A stretch of DNA of 32,095 nt from Bacteroidales bacterium (GCA_900771365.1 CAAGNU010000226.1:1-32095); one strand, 5' to 3'. Counted from the first letter of the stretch, positions 14,691-22,941 are shown. Notes: generated from the letters alone by a model not told the origin. Translations and numbers: made by a program.

Positions 14691-15227
14691 TTAGTGTACT
14701 TTCGATTTGTCTATGTTGTTCTGCTCGGCCCATTTTTCAGCCTCTTCGCGCGTATTGAAGGAGCGTAGGCCGCCGCCTTCCACGGTGTGGAAGCCCTTGG
14801 GGGCGGGGCTGCTGGATGTGCCTGAGCCCGAGAGGAACTTGGTGCCGAAGAAGGAGGTGATGATGGTGATTCCGATGATGACACCCAGCATCTTATGCTG
14901 GTTGAGGAAGTCGAGACAGGCCTCGACGCCCTTGGTGAAGAGCATCGTCACGGGGATGATGAGCAGGATGACGGCGAGAATCCAGAGCACAATCTTGAGG
15001 AATGAGTTGTTCAGGGTGCAGGCCAGGGCTATGGCCTCGAGGGCAAAGCATATCAGGAACACGAAGGAGGCGAAATTGCTTTGCGAGACAAACGAGAAGG
15101 TGACGGCCAGCACGGCGATAAGTGCCAGCGGGACACGGTAGTATAGTTTCTTGACACGGACGATGAGCGCTATTGACACAATAGCGTAGATGATACCTAA
15201 GATGATGCCTAATGTTGAGCTGCTCAT
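14691..15227 (-). CDS. Uncharacterised multi-pass membrane protein
   Basis: A 178-residue protein that I do not recognise. From the chosen start (MSSSTLGIILGI) it has about five hydrophobic helices in the first 130 residues, with short charged turns (RVKKLYYR) that place few loops outside the bilayer. The C-terminal 45 residues are soluble and contain a short motif, RSFNTREEAEKWAEQNNIDKSK, resembling the small helical tails seen after membrane parts in some Bacteroidota proteins. The frame extends 66 codons upstream, but that stretch lies before the TAAATTTG promoter and has no membrane character. It probably shares a transcript with phoH downstream. Confidence 0.7.
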   Translation of the reverse strand: MSSSTLGIILGIIYAIVSIALIVRVKKLYYRVPLALIAVLAVTFSFVSQSNFASFVFLICFALEAIALACTLNNSFLKIVLWILAVILLIIPVTMLFTKGVEACLDFLNQHKMLGVIIGITIITSFFGTKFLSGSGTSSSPAPKGFHTVEGGGLRSFNTREEAEKWAEQNNIDKSKVH

Positions 15228-15322
15228 GATGATGTTGTGTTTGGTTGTGGAGTTCGACGAATCTCTCAGACATGGGCGTGGCCGAACTCCTTGTGTCGCG
15301 CTCCAGGCCTTGAAATTTTTTG

Positions 15323-15330
15323 CAAATTTA
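15323..15330 (-). promoter_or_regulatory. Promoter -7 box of the membrane-protein gene
   Basis: The minus strand reads TAAATTTG, an exact TAnnTTTG match, 96 bp upstream of the start at 15227. It supports the shorter reading of that gene and may drive the phoH transcript too. Confidence 0.6.
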
Positions 15331-15558
15331 CTCATTTTTCTCGAATGGACAAAATTTTTTTTCGCCAGACAGATGCACAGGGCCGCTCCAAGTCGGCATA
15401 ATGGTTTTGTAAAGCATTGAGGCATAATGGTGTTTTCTTGATTTTCGCAATCTTCATGTCTCGCTATCAGATGCCCTCATCCGTGTCGAAAATGCGGGCT
15501 CTCGTGCCTCTGTTGAGGCCGTGTGGCGCCCTCGCACGAAATTCGGCTTTGGGGTAGG

Positions 15559-15673
15559 GTAGCTTCGCTGTAGCTTCGCCGTAGCTCCGAGGTAGCTCCG
15601 ACGTAGGTCCGACAAAAGGGCGAAGAAGCCTCGGACCTACGTCGGACTTACCTCGGAGGTAGGGCGGAGGTTG
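15559..15673. repeat. 11-bp-period repeat island 2 with long inverted arms
   Basis: Five 11-mers run left to right (GTAGCTTCGCT, GTAGCTTCGCC, GTAGCTCCGAG, GTAGCTCCGAC, GTAGGTCCGAC at 15559-15613), then four units in the opposite orientation (CTCGGACCTAC, GTCGGACTTAC, CTCGGAGGTAG, GGCGGAGGTTG at 15630-15673). As a result bases 15586-15612 and 15631-15657 form 27-nt inverted arms with only two mismatches around an 18-base loop that contains GGGCGAAGAA. The rest of the 15228-16214 spacer is low-complexity, G-rich to the right of the island, and holds no convincing gene. Confidence 0.85.
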
Positions 15674-16004
15674 AGAGGACTTTGGGGAGAGGATGGGTGG
15701 ACGGAATGGGGCTTGAGGGTTGGGAAGAGGGAGGTGGTGGGGCACTGTGCCGAGGGGGTGGGGGCATAGGGGGAAAGGTGGTGGCGGGTGTCCACTATCG
15801 TGAAGGATGAATTGCGAAAAGCGGATTGGCGGCAGCAACTTTTCGTTTTTCGTTTTTCATTTTTCACTTTTTACCCTATGGATGGCTGCTGAGAAGGATT
15901 GAGTTGCTTGATGCTAAGGGATTGTAAATCCGTGAGTGACGGAAAGCAGAGGGAGTGAAGAAGAAAATTATTGATAAAAATCTCGTTATGTCAAAAAAAA
16001 TGTG

Positions 16005-16012
16005 TAATTTTG
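16005..16012 (+). promoter_or_regulatory. Promoter -7 box of the ROK kinase transcript
   Basis: TAATTTTG, matching TAnnTTTG, 203 bp upstream of the kinase ATG. It implies a long leader of about 195 nt that contains the two-hairpin element at 16063. Confidence 0.6.
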
Positions 16013-16062
16013 CAAATTGAGAAATTGTTTAATTGAAAATTAAGAATTGAGAGTTGGATAAG

Positions 16063-16132
16063 GAATTATTGATAGAAACATGCCCCGGCACTTTGTGCCA
16101 CCCCCTTTCCGAAAGAGGTGGGCGGGAGCCGT
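16063..16132 (+). repeat. Two-hairpin leader element, copy A
   Basis: A 70-bp element found three times in this window, always just upstream of a plus-strand gene. It begins GAATTATTGATAGAAACAT, then CCCCGGCAC-TTT-GTGCC (first stem), then a CCCTTTCCGAAAGAGG second stem, and ends GGCGGGAGCCGT. This copy lies 83 bp before the ROK kinase start. Relatives are at 17312 and 30781. Confidence 0.8.
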
Positions 16133-16214
16133 GGTCTTTCAATTCACTTTTCACTTTTCACAATTCACAAACAGTCATAGCCCACATTTCACAATTCACA
16201 CAAAAATACATATT

Positions 16215-17225
16215 ATGAACAACAGATACGCTATTGGAATAGATGTTGGAGGTACCAACACTGATTTAGGACTGGTTAGAGACGACGCTAAGATTGTGGC
16301 TCGCCGCAACATCCCCACGGGCAACTATACCGAGATGGTGCCCTATGTTCGCGACATCATGGCCCTCATCTCCGAGATGGTCGCAGAGGGCGACAAGGAG
16401 AAGGGCGTGGAGCATATCGCGCTGGGCGAGCTCACGGGCATCGGCATGGGTGCTCCAAACGGCAACTTCTACACGGGCTGCGTGGAGTGGGCTCCCAATC
16501 TGCCGATGAAGGGCCTGTTGAAGTTTGAGGAGGAGTTCCACAAGTATGTCTCTATCCCCGTGGTGCTGAGCAACGATGCTAATGCTGCTGCATACGGCGA
16601 GTATGTCTACGGCGGTGCTCGCGGCATGAAGCATTTTGTCATGATCACTCTCGGAACAGGCGTGGGTAGCGGCATCGTGGTGGACGGCAAGCTGGTGCAC
16701 GGCTCTACGGGCACGGCTGGCGAGCTGGGCCACAACATCCTCATCCCTGGGGGAAGGCAGTGCAGCTGCGGCCGCAAGGGCTGCCTGGAGGCTTACACCT
16801 CGGCTCGCGGCATTGTGCAGACCTACGTGGAACTGCGTGCTGCTAAGGGCACTCCTGCCGAGGCTGCCCAGCATGGCGACTGGATTGCCGCCACGGTGGC
16901 TGACAAGGATGTGACCAGCAAGATGATTGGCGACGCGGCTAACGCGGGCGACCCCTTGGCTGTTGAGGCTTACCGCATGGTGGGCGAGTGGCTGGGTCTG
17001 GCTTGTGCTAATGCCTGCACTTTCTCGGCACCCCAGGCTATCTTCCTCATGGGCGGTCCCACCAAGGTGGGCAAGCCCCTCACGGAGCCGCTGCGCGAGT
17101 CGTTCGAGGCTAACCTGCTCAATATCTATAAGGGTTCGTGTGACATCCGTATGTCGCAGCTTGCAGCCAACGAGGTGGCCATCCTCGGCGCCGCAGCCCT
17201 GGTTGAACTGAGAATTAAGAATTGA
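16215..17225 (+). CDS. ROK-family sugar kinase, glucokinase-like
   Basis: A 336-residue cytoplasmic hexose kinase. The N-terminal phosphate loop IGIDVGGTNTDLGL (6-19) is the ASKHA motif. SNDANAAAYGE carries the catalytic Asp region, and GELGHN (169-174) followed by CSCGRKGCLEAY (183-194) is the ROK signature with the zinc-binding His and three Cys. This favours glucokinase-like activity, phosphorylating glucose or a close relative such as mannose at the 6-hydroxyl; the true sugar cannot be read from the sequence. The frame is open 45 codons upstream through the leader repeat, but MNNRYAIGIDVGG is the family start. The GH92 mannosidase gene follows 189 bp downstream, which suggests the kinase may feed on sugars released from mannosides. 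Confidence 0.93.
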   Translation: MNNRYAIGIDVGGTNTDLGLVRDDAKIVARRNIPTGNYTEMVPYVRDIMALISEMVAEGDKEKGVEHIALGELTGIGMGAPNGNFYTGCVEWAPNLPMKGLLKFEEEFHKYVSIPVVLSNDANAAAYGEYVYGGARGMKHFVMITLGTGVGSGIVVDGKLVHGSTGTAGELGHNILIPGGRQCSCGRKGCLEAYTSARGIVQTYVELRAAKGTPAEAAQHGDWIAATVADKDVTSKMIGDAANAGDPLAVEAYRMVGEWLGLACANACTFSAPQAIFLMGGPTKVGKPLTEPLRESFEANLLNIYKGSCDIRMSQLAANEVAILGAAALVELRIKN

Positions 17226-17230
17226 GACGA

Positions 17231-17280
17231 GAAAACTCGGTGAGTTTTCGAGCATTTTGACCGAGACTCCCCAGTCTTGG
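17231..17280 (+). other. Pair of hairpins after the ROK gene
   Basis: The first stem is GAAAACTC/GAGTTTTC with a GGT loop (17231-17249). The second is CCGAGACT/AGTCTTGG with a CCCC loop and one G-T wobble (17261-17280). Neither is followed by a clear T-tract. They may attenuate transcription from the kinase into the mannosidase gene. Confidence 0.55.
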
Positions 17281-17311
17281 AATAGCAAAATGTACTACTT
17301 GAGAATTGGAT

Positions 17312-17378
17312 AATTATTGTTCGAAACATACCCCGGCACTCCGTGCCACCTCTTTCCGAAAGGGGAGGCGGGAGTCGT
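17312..17378 (+). repeat. Two-hairpin leader element, copy B
   Basis: Second copy of the element: AATTATTGTTCGAAACATAC, then CCCCGGCAC-TCC-GTGCC, then the CCTCTTTCCGAAAGGGGAGG stem, ending GGCGGGAGTCGT. The loop bases of the first stem differ from copy A (TCC instead of TTT) while the stem is kept, a pattern that points to selected RNA or DNA structure. It ends 36 bp before the GH92 start. Confidence 0.8.
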
Positions 17379-17414
17379 TTTAATGCCTTCAAATCTTCAA
17401 ATCATCTTTTTTAT

Positions 17415-20363
17415 ATGATGCGAAATAGATATATATTCATGGTTGTTGTGGCAGCACTCTGCCTCATGGGCTGCGAGAGCGGCCTCACCCGTTATGTCAA
17501 CCCTATGGTCGGCACCGATTTCCACGGCCACACTTATCCGGGAGCCATTTTGCCCTTTGGGCAGATACAGCCCAGTCCCGACACGCGCCTCGATGGCTGG
17601 GACGGCTGCAGCGCCTACCACTATAGCGACGATACGCTCTACGGCTTCAGCCACACCCACCTCAGCGGCACGGGCTGTTCGGACTACGGCGATGTGCTCC
17701 TGATGCCCGTCATGTCGGAAGGGGACGACTGGCATTTCACCAAGGATATGCCCCAGGAGGAGTACCTCTCACGCTTCGGTCACCGCGGAGAGAAGGCTGC
17801 GCCAGGCTACTACCGCGTGGTGCTTGACCGCAACCGCGTGATGGCTGAGCTCACCACGACGGAGCGCGTGGCGTGCCATCGCTATACTTTCCCCTGCCGC
17901 GCCCAGAAGGGCTTCATCATCGACCTGCGCCATCGCGACAAGCTCCTCGCCGCCCGTTTCGACAAGGCCACGGACGACGGCCTCATCACAGGCTTCCGCG
18001 AGAGCAACGCCTGGAACCCCGACCAGAAATGCTATTTCGCACTTCGCTGCAACCAGCCCATCAAGGGTCTGAAATATTTTGACGGAGGCACCAAGGCCCT
18101 CGTCGAGCTCGATGAGGACTGCAAGGCCGTGGAGGTATATGTGGCCATCTCGGGCGTGGATGTCGAGGGCGCCAAGAAGAACCTCGCCACCCTCGGCGAC
18201 CAGGACTTTGTGGCCGTGCATACGGCTGCAACCCACAAGTGGGAAGAGACCCTCGCCAAGATTGAGGTGGAGGGCGGCACCCGCAGGGAACGTCAGAACT
18301 TCTACACCGCTCTCTATCACTGCTACACCTCGCCCTATCTCTGGAGCGACGTGGATGGCCGCTACCGCGGTATGGACGACAGCATCCGCACCTCGCAGCG
18401 CCCCATCTACACCGTCTTCTCGCTCTGGGATACCTACCGTGCCCTGCACCCCCTCATGACCATCATCGAGCCCCGCACCACCGAGGACTTCATCAGCACC
18501 ATGCTCGCCCAGTACGAAGCGGGTGGAGAACTCACCATGTGGGAACTTGCCGCGCATGAGACCCACTGCATGATAGGCTACCACAGCGTCCCCGTCATCC
18601 TTGAGGCACAGAAGGCCGGTCTTCTCGACAAATGGCCTGCTGAGCGCCGCCTGGCCCTTCTTCAGGCTATGGTGGCCACCTCGAACCGCACCGAAGCCCA
18701 CCAGTCCTACGCCGCACAGGGCTTCATGGACAGCCAGGTGGATAACGAGTCGGTCTCTAAGACCCTCGAATATGCCTACGATGACTGGTGCATAGCCCAG
18801 TACGCTCTTGCCGAGGCAGGCCGCAAGGACTCCAGGGTGGCCGACACCACCCTCTCGCTCGACAGCGTCTCGGGCTACTACGGCATGATTGCGAAAGAGT
18901 ATATGCGCCGTGCGCAGTCGTGGATGAACGTCATTGATGCCCAGGGCTTCATGCACGCCCGTCGCAACGGTGGCTTCATCACCCCCTTCGACCCCACCGA
19001 GGTCAACAACCACTACACCGAGGCCAACTCCTGGCAGTATAGCTCATACGTGCCTCACGATGTTCCTGCATGGATTGAGATGATGGGCGGCAAGGCCAAG
19101 GCCGAGGCATTCCTCGACTCACTTTTCAACACTTCCAGCAAGACTTCGGGCCGCGACCAGAGCGACATCACAGGTATGATAGGCCAGTATGCCCACGGCA
19201 ACGAGCCTTCGCACCATGCCGCCTACCTATACGCTTTCCTTGGCGCTCCCGACAAGCTCGATGCCACGGTGCATCAAGTTCTCGAAGAACTCTACGCGCC
19301 TACGCCCGACGGCCTCTGCGGCAACGAGGACTGCGGCCAGATGAGCGCATGGTATGTGATGAGCGCTATGGGTCTCTATCCCGTCTGCCCAGGTAGCGGC
19401 GAGTACGTGACCGTCTCACCGCTCTTTGACAAGGTGACCATCCATCGCGAAGGTCGCGAGGACCTCGTCATCGCAAAGGCTGGCTGGCAGCCTGGCATGT
19501 TCTGGCGCGACGAGCAGCTTTTCGACACCTCCATCTGCGGCATCCCCGCCGAATACCGCATCACCCCCGCGCCCTATTTCGACAACTGGGAGCCCCGCTT
19601 CCAGGATTCGGTATTCGTCACCCTCAGCAGCCGCAAGGCTCCACAGAGCGACGTCGAGAGCCGCATCTACTACACTGTGGACGGCTCTACGCCCGACACC
19701 CACAGCATCCGCTACACACAGCCCATCCTCGTCAACCGCGACATCACCCTCCGAGCTGTGGCTTATAACCCCGACCATGGCTATAGTCATGTGGTGACTA
19801 AGAGCCTTGTGCGCTTCATTCCCGATAAGAAGCTGCGCTATCTTACCGAGCCTGCCCCACAGTATACCGAAAATGGCCCCGACGGTCTCATCGACCGCAT
19901 CTACGGCACCCCCAACTACCGTATCGGCGGCTGGCAAGGCTGGCAGGGCGATATGGAGGTCGTGGTCGACTTGTTGCAGTCCAAGAGCCTTGTGAGCGTG
20001 GGCATAGACTGCCTCGACAACATGAGAAGCTGGATTTTCTTCCCCGCAAAGTTCGAGATTAGCATCTCGCAGGACGGCCAGCACTACACACATTGGAGCA
20101 CCTTGGAGAACAAGGAGTTCGAGGTGGTAAAAGAACGTGAGGAAGAATCGGTGCAGCACACCTTCACTTGCACGGGCCCGCTCACCTCGGCCCGCTACGT
20201 CCGCATCAAGGCCGTCAGCCGCGGCCCCATGCCTGAATGGCATGTGAGCGCCGGTGAGCAGCCCTGGACCTTTGTCGATGAGATTGTGGTCAATAGCTAT
20301 GTGGCCACCTTCATCAACACCTTCGGCTCTGAGTCCTCCTCCTCTGATGAACTTGAATGGTAA
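17415..20363 (+). CDS. GH92 alpha-mannosidase lipoprotein with F5/8-type domain
   Basis: A 982-residue surface or periplasmic glycosidase. Residues 1-20 form a lipoprotein signal with lipobox LMGC, so it is lipid-anchored. The start RYVNPMVGTDFHGHTYPGA is the typical GH92 opening. The catalytic region shows HGNEPSHH (594-601, E597 the likely general acid) and GNEDCGQMSAWY (636-647), the calcium-site and base region. GH92 enzymes are calcium-dependent exo-alpha-mannosidases, mostly alpha-1,2. After residue 730 come a chitobiase-type C-terminal segment (YYTVDGSTPDT) and a discoidin/F5-8-type carbohydrate-binding domain ending PWTFVDEIVV. No SusC/SusD pair is present, so this is not a full polysaccharide utilisation locus. 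No -7 box was found, so it may be transcribed from the kinase promoter. Confidence 0.95.
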   Translation: MMRNRYIFMVVVAALCLMGCESGLTRYVNPMVGTDFHGHTYPGAILPFGQIQPSPDTRLDGWDGCSAYHYSDDTLYGFSHTHLSGTGCSDYGDVLLMPVMSEGDDWHFTKDMPQEEYLSRFGHRGEKAAPGYYRVVLDRNRVMAELTTTERVACHRYTFPCRAQKGFIIDLRHRDKLLAARFDKATDDGLITGFRESNAWNPDQKCYFALRCNQPIKGLKYFDGGTKALVELDEDCKAVEVYVAISGVDVEGAKKNLATLGDQDFVAVHTAATHKWEETLAKIEVEGGTRRERQNFYTALYHCYTSPYLWSDVDGRYRGMDDSIRTSQRPIYTVFSLWDTYRALHPLMTIIEPRTTEDFISTMLAQYEAGGELTMWELAAHETHCMIGYHSVPVILEAQKAGLLDKWPAERRLALLQAMVATSNRTEAHQSYAAQGFMDSQVDNESVSKTLEYAYDDWCIAQYALAEAGRKDSRVADTTLSLDSVSGYYGMIAKEYMRRAQSWMNVIDAQGFMHARRNGGFITPFDPTEVNNHYTEANSWQYSSYVPHDVPAWIEMMGGKAKAEAFLDSLFNTSSKTSGRDQSDITGMIGQYAHGNEPSHHAAYLYAFLGAPDKLDATVHQVLEELYAPTPDGLCGNEDCGQMSAWYVMSAMGLYPVCPGSGEYVTVSPLFDKVTIHREGREDLVIAKAGWQPGMFWRDEQLFDTSICGIPAEYRITPAPYFDNWEPRFQDSVFVTLSSRKAPQSDVESRIYYTVDGSTPDTHSIRYTQPILVNRDITLRAVAYNPDHGYSHVVTKSLVRFIPDKKLRYLTEPAPQYTENGPDGLIDRIYGTPNYRIGGWQGWQGDMEVVVDLLQSKSLVSVGIDCLDNMRSWIFFPAKFEISISQDGQHYTHWSTLENKEFEVVKEREEESVQHTFTCTGPLTSARYVRIKAVSRGPMPEWHVSAGEQPWTFVDEIVVNSYVATFINTFGSESSSSDELEW

Positions 20364-20383
20364 TAGGTAATATAATGTGAATT

Positions 20384-20424
20384 GTGAAATCGTGAATAGT
20401 TATAGCCACAATTCACGATTTCAC
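20384..20424. repeat. 14-bp inverted repeat before the small lipoprotein
   Basis: Arms GTGAAATCGTGAAT and ATTCACGATTTCAC are perfect around 13 bases. Around it the spacer is built of AATTGTGAA / TTCACAATT-like words, the A/T-rich filler seen at several gene borders in the window. Confidence 0.75.
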
Positions 20425-20460
20425 GATTTACGACACACAATTCATAAATCACAAATCACA

Positions 20461-20712
20461 ATGAAAAAGACAGCCATCCTCTTTCTGATAATTGCTGGAG
20501 CCCTCACCTTAGCTTCCTGCATCAATGGTTCGAGCTACCGCACCAAGGAGTGCCGTTGCTACGACTTCGTCGGCAATCATTGGGTCGGCCCCTCCGCCAA
20601 GATGACCTACTACGACTCGCCCTGCGCCTCGCTCAACAACAGCCGCCGAGTCTGCAACGAATACGACGATCCCATCATTAATCCGGGCGACATCGGCGTA
20701 GACTACAAGTAG
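20461..20712 (+). CDS. Small Cys-rich lipoprotein
   Basis: An 83-residue lipoprotein of unknown function. The signal MKKTAILFLIIAGALTLASC has a clear lipobox (LASC, Cys20). The mature part of about 63 residues has four more Cys, including CRC, and ends in an acidic, Pro-rich tail. The cysteines probably form disulfides in the periplasm. The frame continues 28 codons upstream through the repeat-rich spacer, but the ATG at 20461 gives the only sensible signal peptide. It lies 97 bp after the GH92 gene and probably shares its transcript; no homolog with a known role is recognised. Confidence 0.75.
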   Translation: MKKTAILFLIIAGALTLASCINGSSYRTKECRCYDFVGNHWVGPSAKMTYYDSPCASLNNSRRVCNEYDDPIINPGDIGVDYK

Positions 20713-21122
20713 TCTGTACTCGGCATCCCGCGTCTCCTATCCACCTCTTCAGCAAGATTCTGTTCCCGCTGAAGGGGTGGGTTTTCCGTGCTCCCAATCG
20801 TTCTGCGCAGAAATCAAGCTATTTTGAGATGCTTCCGTGGAGACCACTTTTATCCCTCATAGTCGAATGAATCAAACAGGCTAAAGCAAAGTTTTCAGGA
20901 AAAGACAACGAGAGGTTGTGAATTGTGGTGTGGACACTGTTCAAAAGCGCCATGGCAGTTTGTTTCGTTTACGGTTGAGAACTCCGTCAAAACCCTGCAT
21001 GGGGACGAGTTTGTTTTAAAACACCTCTGTGGGCGAGTTCATGGTCGTATATTTCTTCAAAACGGTTCTGTGGGCGAGTCCACGGTTGGAAACTCGCTCA
21101 AGACTGGCAGACATCTCGCGAC
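20713..21122. other. Convergent spacer with degenerate repeats
   Basis: A 410-bp spacer between convergent genes. Its right half contains diverged repeats: TCTGTGGGCGAGT occurs at 21026-21038 and again at 21067-21079 (41-bp spacing), each followed by a diverged copy of a GGTT-to-CAAGAC stretch, and an earlier version of that stretch, ACGGTTGAGAACTCCGTCAAAAC without its flank, lies near 20969. I see no gene and no obvious terminator. Confidence 0.55.
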
Positions 21123-22019
21123 TCAGTCTTTGACGACGAGGATGGCGTTTGCTACGCGACGCTGTCCTTGGGCATCGAAACGTCCGTTGTCGGAGGGGTG
21201 GTTGACGATACCTTCTTCGCCTCGGTCTTTGATGTACATGGTGGAGGAGCCTCCTCCGTCGAGGTTGACGGCCTCGGTGCAGCCGAGCCATCGCATGACG
21301 CGGGTGAGTTCGGGAATGGAGAGTCCGCTACATTGGTCTTTTGCACGCCCATCAGCCACGAGGAGCACGATGGTGCCGTCACGTTTGAGACCCAATGCGG
21401 TACGATTATGACGCTGATAGACGAATTTGCGGTCGAGACGTTGGGGTACGACTTCGCCGCGATGTATGAGCATGGGTCCCGCAGTCATGATATTGCTGTC
21501 GGGCAGCTTGCATTCGGAGAGACGGTTAGTGTCGGGGATGATGAATCTGGGACGGCCTGAGCGGGTGAGACGAATAGTGCCGTTCTGGTAGTATTTGCGG
21601 TTGATGGTGTCGTGGGTCTGTGGGGTGTTCTCGCCGAGTTGCTTGCCTGCGACGCGGAGGTAGCAGACGGGCACGCCGGTACGCATGTCGAAGTAGGAAC
21701 CGTTGATGCCGGCGAGGGCTTTGTTCTTGACAGCGAAGTCGGACACGCGGGTAAGGATGGTGTCGGACGCAAAGACGAGGTGGTTCTTGGAACCGCGGGG
21801 TATCTCAATGATGCAGAAGTATTGGTTGGAGTTGAAGATCTGCTTGCTGGTGAAGTGGCAGCTGCGATAGTAGAATCCGTCGAGGGTGTCGTTCACCCAC
21901 ATAGCGTTGGTGAAGGCGATAGAGTCTGGAGCGTAGCGGTCCTGCCCGCAGCATTGCGTTGGGTCGAAGAGCCAGAGAAAGATGAGTGCGGGAAGGATGG
22001 CGAAGGAGATGTGTTTCAT
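21123..22019 (-). CDS. NAGPA-like phosphodiester glycosidase
   Basis: A 298-residue exported protein. The first 25 residues form a signal peptide. The rest matches the NAGPA domain (phosphodiester alpha-GlcNAcase family): LAGINGSYFDM, IMTAGPMLI, RTALGLKRDG with TIVLLVADGR, and AVNLDGGGSSTMY (about 247-259), the family's hallmark active-site block. In animals the enzyme uncovers mannose 6-phosphate by removing GlcNAc; bacterial relatives act on various phosphodiester-linked sugars and related polymers. Here the substrate is unknown. It is the last gene of a minus-strand run after TamB and a LytTR regulator, 76 bp behind the latter, with no -7 box of its own. Confidence 0.88.
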   Translation of the reverse strand: MKHISFAILPALIFLWLFDPTQCCGQDRYAPDSIAFTNAMWVNDTLDGFYYRSCHFTSKQIFNSNQYFCIIEIPRGSKNHLVFASDTILTRVSDFAVKNKALAGINGSYFDMRTGVPVCYLRVAGKQLGENTPQTHDTINRKYYQNGTIRLTRSGRPRFIIPDTNRLSECKLPDSNIMTAGPMLIHRGEVVPQRLDRKFVYQRHNRTALGLKRDGTIVLLVADGRAKDQCSGLSIPELTRVMRWLGCTEAVNLDGGGSSTMYIKDRGEEGIVNHPSDNGRFDAQGQRRVANAILVVKD

Positions 22020-22044
22020 ATTGTTTGTGAATTGTTAAATGTGA

Positions 22045-22059
22045 ATTGTGGCGGGAGCC
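22045..22059. repeat. Half element ATTGTGGCGGGAGCC
   Basis: This 15-mer is identical to bases 22960-22974, each about 20-26 bp upstream of a minus-strand start codon and in antisense orientation to the gene. Its GGCGGGAGCC core is the 3' end of the two-hairpin leader element (16121-16130). Confidence 0.65.
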
Positions 22060-22095
22060 AGCTTTTTGAGTTATGAATTATGTGTGGGACGAGGG

Positions 22096-22941
22096 TTAGT
22101 TTTCGGAGAAGAGTCGCAGCAGCTCGGGTGCGTAGGTTTTGGAGACGGGGATGTTCTCCACGCCTGCGTGGTCTATCTCGGCGAAGACGCCCTGCGGGGT
22201 GCGGCGGATAATCTTGATCATGTTGAGGTTGACGAAGAAGGAACGATGGCAGCGTATGAGGCCGTTAGCCTGGCAGATGTTCTCGATGCCTTTGAGGGAG
22301 TTGCGGAGGCTGTAGCGCATGAGTTTGCCATCATCGTCGTAGAGTATGGTGACGTAGTTGCCTGCCGACTCGAGGGATATGACGCGGGAGGCGTTCACGA
22401 CGAGCTTGGTGATGCCTTTCTCATCGTTGAAGCGGATAGCGCCTGTGTCCAAGCGTTCGATGCCGTGGCGGAGGTCTTCGACTTGGCTGAGTGCTTCGCC
22501 CATACGGCGGTCACGGTCGTAGTATTCTTCTATAATCCAATAGAATAGGTATGGGAAGATGTTGATGCAGAATCCGATAACGATTACGCGTGGAAGAAGG
22601 ATGAAGTATTTGACGTGGAAGTAGAGGGAGAGGAAGATGGAGAAGAAGAGCGAGGCGACGATGAATTCGGCGAAGAACCAGGCGATGAGTTCGATGCGGG
22701 TGAGGTTGTGGCGCACGAGGGCGTAGCAGAGTATGGCACGGCTGGCGAGGAGGGTGCCGAGCTCGATGGAGGCGAGGATGGGGATGCAGAACTCGTTGTG
22801 GCTGTTCCATATCGCGTACCAGTCATCGTTGTAGCCGAAGGTGGGGCAGTAGGTGATCATGAACAGGATCAAGAACAAGGGTGCCGCCACGGAGAATATG
22901 AGGTTGGGCTTGAGGAAGTAGTATTGTTCGGGTACTTTCAT
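22096..22941 (-). CDS. Membrane-anchored LytTR transcriptional regulator
   Basis: A 281-residue protein. The first 140 residues contain four membrane helices (about 9-31, 51-76, 85-110 and 112-137). A linker helix follows, then a LytTR DNA-binding domain (about 175-281) with SRVISLESAGNYVTILYDD, LRNSLKGIE, and RCHRSFFVNLNMIKII, the conserved histidine-arginine block. It has no receiver domain, so it is not a classical response regulator. It resembles the transmembrane LytTR group, in which membrane signals reach DNA directly. The cytoplasmic end binds DNA. Its targets are probably near, since such genes are often autoregulated. It starts 72 bp after TamB. Confidence 0.9.
   Translation of the reverse strand: MKVPEQYYFLKPNLIFSVAAPLFLILFMITYCPTFGYNDDWYAIWNSHNEFCIPILASIELGTLLASRAILCYALVRHNLTRIELIAWFFAEFIVASLFFSIFLSLYFHVKYFILLPRVIVIGFCINIFPYLFYWIIEEYYDRDRRMGEALSQVEDLRHGIERLDTGAIRFNDEKGITKLVVNASRVISLESAGNYVTILYDDDGKLMRYSLRNSLKGIENICQANGLIRCHRSFFVNLNMIKIIRRTPQGVFAEIDHAGVENIPVSKTYAPELLRLFSEN

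Noticed and set aside
15559..15673. Intrinsic terminator made by the long inverted arms
   Set aside because: There is no T-tract after either arm, and it lies over 300 bp from the stop of any gene pointing towards it. The arms are explained by facing 11-mer repeats.
16266..20243. Long antisense frames over the ROK and GH92 genes
   Set aside because: They lie opposite unmistakable enzymes, carry no start context and have compositions typical of shadow frames.
20950..21110. CRISPR array
   Set aside because: The repeats differ too much, spacing is irregular, spacers are not distinct and no cas genes are present.
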